A stretch of 64,000 nucleotides of DNA from Dyadobacter soli. Its GTDB lineage: Bacteria > Bacteroidota > Bacteroidia > Cytophagales > Spirosomataceae. Made by a program: the position numbers and the translations under genes. Shown here piece by piece: positions 45,246-53,266 of the stretch; within the stretch, counting starts at the first letter, position 1, and the number at the start of each line of letters is the position of its first letter. The notes under the pieces were generated by a model that did no database searches, was not told the DNA's origin, and saw nothing but the letters and a program-made list of their open reading frames with translations. The stretch is from NCBI RefSeq assembly GCF_900101885.1, contig NZ_FNAN01000003.1, positions 310,001 to 374,000 on the forward strand. The letters are read 5' to 3'.

Positions 45246-46784
45246 CTACTGCTTTTCGGCCGGGCGTGCATTCCGCGCGGGTGCCAGGATAATGCTCGAA
45301 TGCGCGGATAACCGGTTTGTTGTCAATGTGGTTTGGTGAAGCGGATCGGTCGAAAACAATACATCGGTAAACAACGATTTATCCTCCGGTATCAGCAATT
45401 CTCTTTCGGTATCTCCCAGGTTGTGAATCACAATGAGCGAGCGGTCGACGTGCGGGCGGAAATAGCCTAGCAGCTGGTCGTCGCCCAGGCGCAGGGTTTG
45501 CAGGTTAGGGGCCAGGATCTGGTTCAGTGCGGGTTCGGTCTTGCGCAGGTGTATGAGTTTTTTGTAATGATTGAAAACAGAATTGAAATCGCCGGTCTGT
45601 TCCGACAGGGGCGCCACTGTTTTCAGGGTGGTAAACTCGGGCGTGATCCAACGCGTCCGTTGCGGATCTTCGGGATCGGACGTCCAAAGGAAAGGTTCGC
45701 GGATATAGGGATCGGGTTTCAGGCCCAGCATACCTATTTCTTCACCATAATATAAATACGGCTGCCCGGGCAATGTGAGCAGAATGCTGGCCGCGAGCTT
45801 GATCTTCTCGACACCACCACCTACAACGCTCCCAATGCGCTCCTGATCGTGATTGGTGAGCATGATCGCGTCGACAAATAGGGGATTGTATTTCTGGAAA
45901 AGATTGAAGCTCGCCAGCAATTTGTCGGTAAGCTGCTCGTCCCGCCCGGCTATGAGCATACGTTGCAATGCAAAGCTGAGGTCGAAATGGAAGGTAGCGT
46001 TCAGGTTACGGAAATAGGGGGCTACTTCCTCGGTTTCGGCCCAAACTTCGCCCACGGTGAATGCGCCGGGCTTGGCTTCCCCGACGATTTTGGAAAAAAA
46101 CTCCCAAAAAGTAATGCTTTGCTCCTTGTCCCATTCCGGATAAACATGCCGTGCGGCATCGAGGCGGAAACCGTCGACACCCACGTCGTTCAGCCAGAAA
46201 CGGATGATCTTCGCCATTTCGTCACGCAATGCTTCCGAATGATAATTGAGGTCGGGCATTCCCTTGAAAAAAAGACCGTAGTACTTCTCGTCGTCGCCGG
46301 GATTTTCGTGCCACGGAAACACGACTTGCGAATCGTCCGAAGTTTCCCGCTCCGAAATGCCGAGATGGTCGATCTGATCGTCGGTCATCCACCAGTAAAA
46401 ATGCCGGTACGGATTATCCTTACTCTTGCGCGCCTCCTCGAACCATGGGTGAAGCGTGCTGGTATGGTTCACGATCAGGTCGAGGTAAATAACGATCCCG
46501 CGCTCGTGTGCACCTGCGAGGAGGCGCTTGAAGTCGTCCATGGTCCCGTATTCGGGTTCGATGGCGTAATAATCGGTGACGTCGTATTTGTGGTAACTCG
46601 GCGAGGGGTGAATGGGCGTGAGCCAGATCGCCTCAATGCCGAGGTCGGCCAGGTAATCCAGTTTGGAGATAATGCCGTTCAGATCGCCGATGCCGTCGCC
46701 GTTCGAATCGCAGAAAGAACGGACGAATATTTCATAACACACCTTAGGAATACTGGCTGGCTTGTCTGCAAACATAGGCGGCAT
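45246..46784 (-). CDS. GH13-family alpha-glucosidase/alpha-amylase-like enzyme
   Basis: 512 residues. GH13 catalytic triad: nucleophile Asp209 (GFRLDAARH), acid/base Glu246 (GEVWAE) and transition-state Asp313 (TNHDQE). The start region YEIFVRSFCDSNGDGIGDLNGI and the short length resemble trehalose synthase, oligo-1,6-glucosidase or amylase relatives. No signal peptide, so it is cytoplasmic and probably acts on imported or stored alpha-glucans. It follows Maf directly (adjacent bases), so they may be co-transcribed. Confidence 0.92.
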   Translation of the reverse strand: MPPMFADKPASIPKVCYEIFVRSFCDSNGDGIGDLNGIISKLDYLADLGIEAIWLTPIHPSPSYHKYDVTDYYAIEPEYGTMDDFKRLLAGAHERGIVIYLDLIVNHTSTLHPWFEEARKSKDNPYRHFYWWMTDDQIDHLGISERETSDDSQVVFPWHENPGDDEKYYGLFFKGMPDLNYHSEALRDEMAKIIRFWLNDVGVDGFRLDAARHVYPEWDKEQSITFWEFFSKIVGEAKPGAFTVGEVWAETEEVAPYFRNLNATFHFDLSFALQRMLIAGRDEQLTDKLLASFNLFQKYNPLFVDAIMLTNHDQERIGSVVGGGVEKIKLAASILLTLPGQPYLYYGEEIGMLGLKPDPYIREPFLWTSDPEDPQRTRWITPEFTTLKTVAPLSEQTGDFNSVFNHYKKLIHLRKTEPALNQILAPNLQTLRLGDDQLLGYFRPHVDRSLIVIHNLGDTERELLIPEDKSLFTDVLFSTDPLHQTTLTTNRLSAHSSIILAPARNARPAEKQ

Positions 46785-47360
46785 TTAATGGAAATGCGGT
46801 TTCAACAACTGGTAAACGACCTGGACCGGCAGGCCCATAATCGTATAAAACGACCCTTCGATTTTCTCAATCCCGACCATCCCGATCCATTCCTGGATGC
46901 CATAGGAGCCGGCCTTATCAAAAGGTTTGTAATCCTCAATATAATGGTTGATTTCCCAATCTTCCAAGTCGCGGAAGTAAACTTCTGCGACGTCGGACGC
47001 GGTTTGCATGGCGTCATCGGCCAATAAACTGACGGCTGTGACAACTTTATGGCTTCTGCCCGAGAGCATTCTGATCATCCGGAATGCATCGGCCGCGTCG
47101 GTTGGTTTTCCTAAAATATGGTGATCGGCGATCACGACGGTGTCGGCAGTCAGCACCAGCGAGTCGGGGCGGATGCCGCGGAATTGTTCGGCCTTTTCCC
47201 TTGAAATGTAGCCTGCTACTTCTTCGGCGGGCAGGTCGGACGGGTAACTTTCATCGGTAGGGAGCACTTCAACCGTGAATGCGAAGCCGGCTTCATGTAG
47301 TAATTGTTTTCTTCTGGGAGAGTTGGAGGCGAGGATTAGCGGACTTTTGAGAGTGATCAT
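46785..47360 (-). CDS. Maf-family nucleotide pyrophosphatase
   Basis: 191 residues with the Maf motif LASNSPRRKQLL at the start and the catalytic-type DTVV (TADTVVIADHHILGKP). Maf proteins hydrolyse non-canonical or canonical nucleoside triphosphates (dTTP/UTP or m7GTP) in the cytoplasm. The QEWIGMVGIEKIEGSFYTIMGLP segment (matched along its length) agrees with the YhdE-like dTTP/UTP group. A small GTCAGGTAGT duplication (47361-47391) lies just before the gene. Confidence 0.94.
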   Translation of the reverse strand: MITLKSPLILASNSPRRKQLLHEAGFAFTVEVLPTDESYPSDLPAEEVAGYISREKAEQFRGIRPDSLVLTADTVVIADHHILGKPTDAADAFRMIRMLSGRSHKVVTAVSLLADDAMQTASDVAEVYFRDLEDWEINHYIEDYKPFDKAGSYGIQEWIGMVGIEKIEGSFYTIMGLPVQVVYQLLKPHFH

Positions 47361-47533
47361 GTCAGGTAGTGGTCAGGGCTGGTCAGGTAGTAGCCATGAA
47401 TGGTAATGTGTTTTAAAGACTTATTTATTGATAATGTGTGTATTGTGACTAGTTGGCGCTCATTTTTTAAAATTTTTAAAAATATTTTTCTCCCGACTGA
47501 ACTATTCTCGCGGCAATAGATGTTTCTACATTA

Positions 47534-47547
47534 AATGTATATACATT
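47534..47547. promoter_or_regulatory. AATGTATATACATT palindrome, candidate MarR operator
   Basis: A perfect 14-bp palindrome with further ACATT/AATGT copies at both sides (47527-47562), 26 nt before the MarR-family start. It fits a MarR dimer binding site for autoregulation. Confidence 0.55.
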
Positions 47548-47572
47548 ATTATTACATTTAACCCGATTGACT

Positions 47573-48031
47573 ATGTCTATTGAAACTGATATAAAGCAGA
47601 AAAAATTTCGGAGCCCGTTCCAAAAGTTGGCACTTAACCTGGTGTATACCACCAAGTGGCTCGAATATAAGCAGCTTGAATCTTTCAAGGAGCACGACAT
47701 TACGCCGCAGCAATATAATGTACTGAGGATTCTGAGGGGACAGCAAGGCAACCCGATCAAGGTGAGCGACATTACCGAGCGCATGCTCGACAAAAGTTCC
47801 AACACATCGCGGCTGGTTGACAAGCTGCTGGCGAAGAACCTCGCAAAGCGGACGTCGTGTGAAAGCGACCGCCGTGCTGTGGACGTCGTGATTACCGAGG
47901 AAGGGCTCGAACTCCTCAATGTGCTCGATCCGTTTATCGAGGATTGGGAAAACCGGTTCAACATCATTTCCGAAGCGGAGGCTGAGCAGATCAGTGCTTT
48001 GCTCGATAAGCTCCGGGAAAATGAAGATTAA
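47573..48031 (+). CDS. MarR-family transcriptional regulator
   Basis: 152 residues with a winged helix-turn-helix (PQQYNVLRILRGQQGNPIKV, ITERMLDKSSNTSRLVDKLLAK, wing SCESDRRAVDVVIT). MarR proteins respond to phenolic or oxidative signals and often repress themselves. The ATG at 47573 is preferred over a TTG two codons upstream. The YceI-family gene 58 nt downstream is a likely target, a pairing common in Bacteroidota. Confidence 0.93.
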   Translation: MSIETDIKQKKFRSPFQKLALNLVYTTKWLEYKQLESFKEHDITPQQYNVLRILRGQQGNPIKVSDITERMLDKSSNTSRLVDKLLAKNLAKRTSCESDRRAVDVVITEEGLELLNVLDPFIEDWENRFNIISEAEAEQISALLDKLRENED

Positions 48032-48089
48032 GCTTAGAACACAATTAACACAAATCCATAATTCAATTTAATTTTTAATCAAAACTACA

Positions 48090-48698
48090 ATGAAATCACT
48101 TAAATTTTTTGTCGCATCTCTTGCAGTAGCATTGTTCGCATCTTCTTCTGTTTCAGCAGACAATGGTAAAAAAGCTTCCAGCCTGAAAGTGAATCCTGCC
48201 AAAAGCGAACTGACCTGGTTGGGTAAAAAAGTTACCGGCGAGCACACAGGTAAAATCACTTTGAAAGAAGGAACAATCGTTCTTGACGGCGCCAAACTGA
48301 CCGGTGGGAAATTCGTAGCCGACCTGAACAGCATTACTTGTACAGACCTTACCGACAAAGAATACAACGGTAAACTGATCGGTCACTTGAAATCAGATGA
48401 TTTCTTCGGTGTTGAAAAACACCCTACTGCAACTTTCGTAGTTACCAAAGCTACTCCAAAAGCAACCGGTGTTTACGATGTGACTGGTGACCTGACTATC
48501 AAAGGCATTACCAAACCTGTGACTTTCCCTGTAACAGTGAAAACTACTGCTGCTGGTGCAGAAGCTACTGGTAAACTGGTGGTTGACCGTTCGAAATACG
48601 ACATCAAATACAACTCGAAATCATTCTTCGATAACCTCGGCGACAAAATGATCAACGACGATTTCTCAATCGACGTGAAATTGGTTGCTGCAAAATAA
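48090..48698 (+). CDS. YceI-family periplasmic protein
   Basis: 202 residues: signal peptide (MKSLKFFVASLAVALFAS) and a YceI lipocalin-like barrel (SELTWLGKKVTGEHTGKI, SDDFFGVEKHPTATFVV, TGDLTIKGITKPVTFPV). Related proteins bind isoprenoid or polyprenyl lipids in a hydrophobic pocket and take part in stress responses. Codon usage is A/T-leaning and regular, as for highly expressed genes. It follows a MarR regulator and ends with an intrinsic terminator. Confidence 0.95.
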   Translation: MKSLKFFVASLAVALFASSSVSADNGKKASSLKVNPAKSELTWLGKKVTGEHTGKITLKEGTIVLDGAKLTGGKFVADLNSITCTDLTDKEYNGKLIGHLKSDDFFGVEKHPTATFVVTKATPKATGVYDVTGDLTIKGITKPVTFPVTVKTTAAGAEATGKLVVDRSKYDIKYNSKSFFDNLGDKMINDDFSIDVKLVAAK

Positions 48699-48759
48699 TT
48701 ACCCGCTGGCGGTTGCCTGGTATCAACCGTCTGCGTTTGTATGACCTGAATATTAAAAG

Positions 48760-48788
48760 AACCTGTCTTTTGTAGGCAGGTTTTTTTT
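48760..48788 (+). terminator. Intrinsic terminator after YceI
   Basis: AACCTGTCT and AGGCAGGTT form a 9-bp stem (one wobble) over a short loop, followed by eight T. It also lies just past the convergent stop at 48793 and could serve both genes. Confidence 0.85.
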
Positions 48789-48792
48789 GTGG

Positions 48793-49242
48793 TCAGGAGT
48801 TGAAATCGCGGTATTTAGGGAAATCGTCCATGAAGTGGATCTGCCCGTTCACCGCCCGGAAGCAGTAGTGTGCCATGCCATTGGTAACTGCCAGGTATTG
48901 AGGCTGTAATGTGAAATTATAGCGACTGATCTGGGCAAATGTCGCGTCCGTCACGCTTACGAACGGCGCCTTGCATTCGACGAGCAAAAACGGCAATGCA
49001 TTGTTGGAAAGCACCATGATATCGGTGCGTTTGGCAAGCGTATTGTATTGAAGGCCAGTCTCTACGGCAAAAAGCGATTTGGGGTAACCGTAATGCGTGA
49101 TGAGCAAATGGATGAAATGCTGGCGCACCCATTCCTCGGGCGTGAGTGTGACGAATTTCCTGCGGATAATGTCGAAAATATGCGGTTTCCCGTTAACCTG
49201 CTTAACTTTATGGGCGAATCCGGGAAGGTTCAATGATTCCAT
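48793..49242 (-). CDS. HsdR N-terminal-type (PD-(D/E)xK) protein
   Basis: 149 residues that match the type I restriction enzyme R N-terminal domain family (HSDR_N_2). A PD-(D/E)xK-like core is visible: TDIMVLSNNALPFLLVECKA, where Asp and the Glu-x-Lys pair should bind metal. It lacks the helicase parts of HsdR and no hsdM or hsdS is nearby, so it is a stand-alone protein common in Bacteroidota, not a restriction system. Met at 49242 is chosen; the longer frame to 49458 runs back into the divergent AMP nucleosidase gene. Biological role unknown. Confidence 0.85.
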   Translation of the reverse strand: MESLNLPGFAHKVKQVNGKPHIFDIIRRKFVTLTPEEWVRQHFIHLLITHYGYPKSLFAVETGLQYNTLAKRTDIMVLSNNALPFLLVECKAPFVSVTDATFAQISRYNFTLQPQYLAVTNGMAHYCFRAVNGQIHFMDDFPKYRDFNS

Positions 49243-49293
49243 AAACGAAGATAGCGAACCCCGGGTTGCCCCGCCAACAAACCTGCTGATTTC

Positions 49294-50067
49294 ATGACTA
49301 CCAAAGAACAGATCGTCGAAAACTGGCTCCCGCGCTACACGGGCACGCCGGTGGAGGAGTTTGGAAGTTACATTCTCCTGACCAACTTCGGAAACTATGT
49401 GACCATGTTTGCCGAGAAGTTCGGGGTGGAAGTAAGGGGACAAGGCCGCGCCATGCAAACCGCGACCGCAAAGGACATTACCATTATCAACTTCGGGATG
49501 GGTAGCCCGATGGCCGCTACCGTAATGGATTTATTATCAGCCATTAACCCAAAAGCTGTTTTGTTTTTGGGTAAATGTGGTGGTTTGAAAAAAACGCAGG
49601 TGGGTGACCTCATCCTGCCTATTGCTGCTATCCGCGGCGAAGGTACCAGCGACGACTACATGCCGCCCGAAATCCCTGCATTGCCGTCATTCCGCCTGCA
49701 GAGTACCGTTTCCGCGGCCATCAAAAAGCACAAACTCGATTACTGGACCGGCACCGTCTACACCACCAATCGCCGCATCTGGGAGCACGACGCCAGTTTC
49801 AAGGAATACTTGCAGGCCGTTCGCGCGATGGCCATCGACATGGAAACCGCTACCATATTCATCGTGGGTTTTGCGAATTCCATTCCGCACGGCGCATTGC
49901 TGCTCGTTTCGGACAATCCACTCGTTCCTGAGGGGGTAAAAACCGAAGAAAGCGACAAAAAAGTGACGTCGAGCTACGTGAAGCAGCATTTGGACATTGG
50001 TATCGAAGCACTCACCGAACTGGCCCGCTCCGGCGAGTCCGTGAAGCATATGCGTTTCGAGAACTGA
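49294..50067 (+). CDS. AMP nucleosidase
   Basis: 257 residues of the purine nucleoside phosphorylase/AMP nucleosidase fold. Motifs include NFGMGSPMAATVMDLLSAI, LFLGKCGGLK and AIDMETATIF, in which the Glu binds the ribose. It should hydrolyse AMP to adenine and ribose 5-phosphate, to balance adenylate levels. Bacteroidota have this short version without the N-terminal regulatory domain of E. coli Amn. The divergent gap to the HsdR-N-like gene is 51 nt. Confidence 0.93.
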   Translation: MTTKEQIVENWLPRYTGTPVEEFGSYILLTNFGNYVTMFAEKFGVEVRGQGRAMQTATAKDITIINFGMGSPMAATVMDLLSAINPKAVLFLGKCGGLKKTQVGDLILPIAAIRGEGTSDDYMPPEIPALPSFRLQSTVSAAIKKHKLDYWTGTVYTTNRRIWEHDASFKEYLQAVRAMAIDMETATIFIVGFANSIPHGALLLVSDNPLVPEGVKTEESDKKVTSSYVKQHLDIGIEALTELARSGESVKHMRFEN

Positions 50068-50153
50068 CAACTGTCATAGTCGCGGCGGGAACCTGTTGAG
50101 GCTTGTTGGGAGTTTACTTTCCGGCGGCCAACAGTTTTCCGCCGGTTATTTTC

Positions 50154-50534
50154 ATGGAACATCAATCATTATACGAGCGCATTGGCGGCGACGCCGCGCT
50201 CCGGCAGCTCACCGATCAATTTTACGACCTCGTATTCAACCACGAGCTCATATCCCGGCTTTTCAAAACCGATAAGGACCTCATCAAGGAGAAACAGCGC
50301 CTTTTTTTAACCCAATTCCTCGGCGGCCCGCAGCTCTACTCCGACGTTTACGGCCACCCTATGATGCGCGCCCGCCACATGCCCCACACCATCACCGAAG
50401 ACGACGCAGTAGCCTGGCTCCAATGCATGGCCTCCGCCGTAGAATCGCTAGCCCTGCCCGAAGAACTCAAAAACGAGCTATTCGACCGGTTCCCCCGGAC
50501 GGCGTTTTTTATGGTGAATACGGGAGATCAGTAA
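50154..50534 (+). CDS. Truncated haemoglobin (group II-like globin)
   Basis: 126 residues with a 2-on-2 globin pattern: GGDAALRQLTDQFYDLVFNH, FLTQFLGGPQLYSDVYG, and RARHMPHTIT with proximal His75. These small globins bind O2 or NO and protect against nitrosative stress. The ATG at 50154 is chosen; the frame to 50103 adds unlike residues. The end overlaps the convergent TumE-like gene by 7 nt. Confidence 0.92.
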   Translation: MEHQSLYERIGGDAALRQLTDQFYDLVFNHELISRLFKTDKDLIKEKQRLFLTQFLGGPQLYSDVYGHPMMRARHMPHTITEDDAVAWLQCMASAVESLALPEELKNELFDRFPRTAFFMVNTGDQ

Positions 50535-50872
50535 ATGCGGTTGGCAATGTATTGAAGTACATCTTCGAGCGGAATGTCATAGCTAGATTCGACAGATTGA
50601 TCCGGGAGATGTTTGTGATGCGGAAAATTCGGAAGGTTTTGAAAATGTGGCGCATTGTCCCAACGTAGGATTAGCTCGCCTGAACGGCTTTGCCAATGAA
50701 AGGAGTATTTGCGGCGCCCAGGTTCATTAAATTCTTTGATAAACAATTGAGAAGAATCTTTTAAATGCACTTCAATATTAATGTAATGCATGTCACCCGA
50801 CTCTCTCAAATCGTGGATAGTGTAGCTTGCTATCAGTTCGTCATAGTCACTCAGCCATTTGAAAGTCGCCAT
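50528..50872 (-). CDS. TumE-family toxin (DUF6516-like)
   Basis: 114 residues. The pattern YTIHDLRESGDMHYINIEVHLKDSS, KYSFHWQ, LILRWDNAPH and FPHHKH is characteristic of the TumE/DUF6516 toxin family as I know it. The Trp-Asp-Asn and His-rich motifs may be catalytic. It is encoded directly after a coiled-coil antitoxin candidate with a 26-nt overlap, in antitoxin-first order. The target of these toxins has not been read from sequence; a nuclease-like action is plausible. Confidence 0.82.
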   Translation of the reverse strand: MATFKWLSDYDELIASYTIHDLRESGDMHYINIEVHLKDSSQLFIKEFNEPGRRKYSFHWQSRSGELILRWDNAPHFQNLPNFPHHKHLPDQSVESSYDIPLEDVLQYIANRIY

Positions 50873-51116
50873 TCCTGATGTCTGTAATTTTGGTTTCTAG
50901 TTCAAGTAGAAACTGGTGATAGGCTTTCCACTGGATGAGATCATCCCAAGCCTCAAAATTTTCAACAGAGGAACTTTCAAGTTGAGCTTCAAATATTTGT
51001 AAATCAATGCGGTACCGTTGTTTGAGGAGATTTAACTTCTCTTCCAATTCCTGCTTTTCAGACAAGTAGTCCGTCAGTACCGCATCGCCTACCTGCTTTT
51101 TTGTCAAGATTACCAC
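50847..51116 (-). CDS. Antitoxin partner of the TumE-like toxin
   Basis: 89 residues, mostly helical, with a probable coiled coil (LSEKQELEEKLNLLKQRYRI). The second half resembles partners of TumE toxins: VENFEAWDDLIQWKAY and LLELETKITDIRNGDF. It overlaps the toxin gene by 26 nt. A TAAATTTG promoter element precedes it by about 27 nt. No DNA-binding domain is obvious, so control of the pair may not be classical. Confidence 0.75.
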   Translation of the reverse strand: MVILTKKQVGDAVLTDYLSEKQELEEKLNLLKQRYRIDLQIFEAQLESSSVENFEAWDDLIQWKAYHQFLLELETKITDIRNGDFQMAE

Positions 51117-51142
51117 AGTATCAATCGATTTTGCCTACTCCA

Positions 51143-51150
51143 AATTTAAG
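51143..51150 (-). promoter_or_regulatory. -7 promoter element of the TumE-type pair
   Basis: On the minus strand TAAATTTG matches TAnnTTTG, 26 nt before the antitoxin start. No TTTG box is seen at -33. Confidence 0.5.
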
Positions 51151-51254
51151 CATTGAGGGATATTTTTAAAAGTGTATTTTACAACCTGCACTTTTCTATA
51201 TTCTGACGTCTAAATACTAACATTGTATCCTAGTAAATAGAACCGCACACCTAA

Positions 51255-51473
51255 ATGGAATCACACATGCTTAAGCCTATTGAAACAAAGGAAGAATTTG
51301 ATGAAGCTTTGAAAAGATTGTATGAGCTTTTCGATGCTCCAACCGGAACGCCGGAGAATGAAGAATTGGAGGCCCTGGCAGATATTATTGAGGCTTATGA
51401 CAAAGAGCATTATCCGATAGAACCGCCGGATCCCGTAGAAGCGGAAAGGATCAGAAGAGAGGATACCCAATAA
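51255..51473 (+). CDS. HigA-type (COG5499) N-terminal domain protein lacking the HTH
   Basis: 72 residues that match only the first part of HigA-like antitoxins of the COG5499 type: LKPIETKEEFDEALKRLYEL, GTPENEELEALADIIEAYD, HYPIEPPDPVEAERIRR. In full-length members a helix-turn-helix follows at this point, but here the frame stops and the CCA-transferase gene starts 53 nt later. No HigB-like toxin adjoins. It is either a remnant or a short form used alone. Met at 51267 is an alternative start. Confidence 0.8.
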   Translation: MESHMLKPIETKEEFDEALKRLYELFDAPTGTPENEELEALADIIEAYDKEHYPIEPPDPVEAERIRREDTQ

Positions 51474-51526
51474 CACGCATCCGCATCCGCACTTCATGCC
51501 AACCAAGAATTCCCTACCTTTGCGGC

Positions 51527-52942
51527 ATGAATTTCAAAGAGCAGTTGACACCATACCCCGTTCTGGAAAAAGTTGCCGGCGCCGCGAAGGAGCTGGGGGT
51601 GGAGGCATATATAATCGGTGGGTTCGTAAGGGACCTGATACTCAAAAGGAATAGCAAGGACATCGACATTGTTTCCATCGGCAGCGGTATAGAACTGGCC
51701 GAAATGGTAGCCGGCAGGCTCGGGCCGGATGTTCATGTAAGTGTATTTAAAAATTTTGGGACCGCACAAATCCGTCAGGGCGACCTTGAAATTGAGTTCG
51801 TAGGTGCCCGCAAGGAGTCCTATCGCTCCGAATCCCGCAAGCCGGCTGTCGAGGACGGTACGTTAGCCGACGATCAGAACCGCCGCGATTTCACCATCAA
51901 TGCAATGGGTATCAGCCTCAATGCAGGTACTTTCGGAGAGCTCGTCGATCCGTTCGAGGGGATGAGCGACCTTCGTAAAAAGATCATCCGCACGCCCCTC
52001 GATCCGGAAATTACATTTTCCGACGATCCCTTGCGTATGATGCGGGCGATCCGGTTCGCGAGCCAGCTGAACTTTGATATCGAGCCTGATACCTTCGACG
52101 CGATCGTGAAAATGAAAGAGCGCATCGGCATTGTGTCGATGGAGCGGATTTCCGACGAATTGAACAAGATCATTCTTTCCAAAACCCCTTCATACGGTTT
52201 CAAACTGCTTTACCATGCAGGGTTGTTAGCCATAATTTTCCCTGAACTGGTGGAATTGCAGGGCGTGGAGCACATTGAGGGCAAGGGGCATAAGGACAAT
52301 TTTTACCATACATTACAGGTGCTCGACAACGTATGTCAGGTCTCGGACGACCTCTGGCTGCGTTGGGCCGCCATTCTGCATGATATTGCCAAACCTGCCA
52401 CCAAGAAGTTCGATAAACGTAACGGTTGGTCGTTTCATAACCACGAGGAGATCGGGGCGCGGATGGTACCCGTTATTTTCCGGCGCATGAAACTGCCGCT
52501 GAATGAGAAAATGCGGTTTGTGAAAAAGTTGGTAAGGCTGCATTTGCGACCTATCGTGCTTTCCAAAGAGGAAATCACCGATTCGGCGATGCGGCGCTTG
52601 CTGGTGGAAGCGGGAGAGGATATCGAGGCGCTCATGAACCTGTGCCGGGCCGATATTACTTCCAAAAACCCGGAGAAAGTAAGGCGTTTCATCAGCAATT
52701 TCGACCTGGTGGAGCAAAAGCTCAAAGACCTCGAGGAACGTGACAAGCTCCGTAATTTCCAGCCGGTCATTACCGGCGAAATGATCATGGAGGCATTCGG
52801 ATTGAAACCTGCGAAGGAAGTGGGGATTATCAAAGAATCGGTGCGCGAGGCGATCCTGGAAGGTATTGTGCCGAATGAGTACGGGCCTGCGTTCGCATTC
52901 ATGATCGCGGAAGGTGAAAAAATGGGCCTCACCCGCGTGTAA
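51527..52942 (+). CDS. cca: CCA tRNA nucleotidyltransferase with HD domain
   Basis: 471 residues. Nucleotidyltransferase motif GGFVRDLILKRNSKDIDIV with the metal-binding DxD, the RRDFTINAM motif, RMMRAIRFASQL (CTP/ATP selection region), then an HD phosphohydrolase domain (WAAILHDIAKP, SFHNHEEIGA). It adds or repairs the CCA end of tRNAs. The HD part may remove 2',3'-cyclic phosphate. Bacteroidota proteins of this kind are often annotated as poly(A) polymerase family. Single gene. Confidence 0.95.
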   Translation: MNFKEQLTPYPVLEKVAGAAKELGVEAYIIGGFVRDLILKRNSKDIDIVSIGSGIELAEMVAGRLGPDVHVSVFKNFGTAQIRQGDLEIEFVGARKESYRSESRKPAVEDGTLADDQNRRDFTINAMGISLNAGTFGELVDPFEGMSDLRKKIIRTPLDPEITFSDDPLRMMRAIRFASQLNFDIEPDTFDAIVKMKERIGIVSMERISDELNKIILSKTPSYGFKLLYHAGLLAIIFPELVELQGVEHIEGKGHKDNFYHTLQVLDNVCQVSDDLWLRWAAILHDIAKPATKKFDKRNGWSFHNHEEIGARMVPVIFRRMKLPLNEKMRFVKKLVRLHLRPIVLSKEEITDSAMRRLLVEAGEDIEALMNLCRADITSKNPEKVRRFISNFDLVEQKLKDLEERDKLRNFQPVITGEMIMEAFGLKPAKEVGIIKESVREAILEGIVPNEYGPAFAFMIAEGEKMGLTRV

Positions 52943-53026
52943 GGCACATTTTTTATAGCAACCACGCCAATGCCAGCGCATATTTGATATTTTTGCGAAC
53001 TTTTAATCTCCTCATAGACACATTTC

Positions 53027-53224
53027 ATGGAAAACGCCCAGTTCAAACGTTTTTTCGGCTCGCTGCTCACTATATTAGGCATTGCGGTATTGCTCTTCGC
53101 ATGCGTTGCCTTCCTTTCCGACAAACCCGTACTGGGGCTCACGGTTTCCAAATGGGAATCGATCGTGCCGTTTCTGGTGGGAACCGTGTTTCTTCTGACG
53201 GGTGTAAACCTGGTAAAAGGCTGA
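53027..53224 (+). CDS. Small two-helix membrane protein, unknown function
   Basis: 65 residues: helix 1 (LLTILGIAVLLFACVAFL) and helix 2 (IVPFLVGTVFLLTGVNLV) with a short turn (SDKPVLGLTVSKWES). Not recognised. It sits 84 nt after cca and immediately before a 14-nt tandem repeat. Codon choice and the clean start MENAQFKRFFG make it a credible gene. Confidence 0.7.
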   Translation: MENAQFKRFFGSLLTILGIAVLLFACVAFLSDKPVLGLTVSKWESIVPFLVGTVFLLTGVNLVKG

Positions 53225-53266
53225 GCGCCCCTGGCTAGGCGCCCCCGGCTGGGCGCCCCCGGCTAA
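53225..53266. repeat. Three tandem copies of GCGCCCCCGGCTNN (14 nt)
   Basis: Copies at 53225-53238, 53239-53252 and 53253-53266 differ only at a few positions. They begin right after the stop at 53224 and include the stop codon of the convergent DUF2851 gene (53263). Confidence 0.85.

Noticed and set aside
45185..45271. Overlap of the SMP-30 gene with the amylase gene
   Set aside because: It arises only from the longest start; Met at 45184 gives a signal peptide and removes the overlap.
48793..49242. A type I restriction-modification system
   Set aside because: Only an HsdR N-terminal-like domain is present; helicase, methylase and specificity genes are absent.
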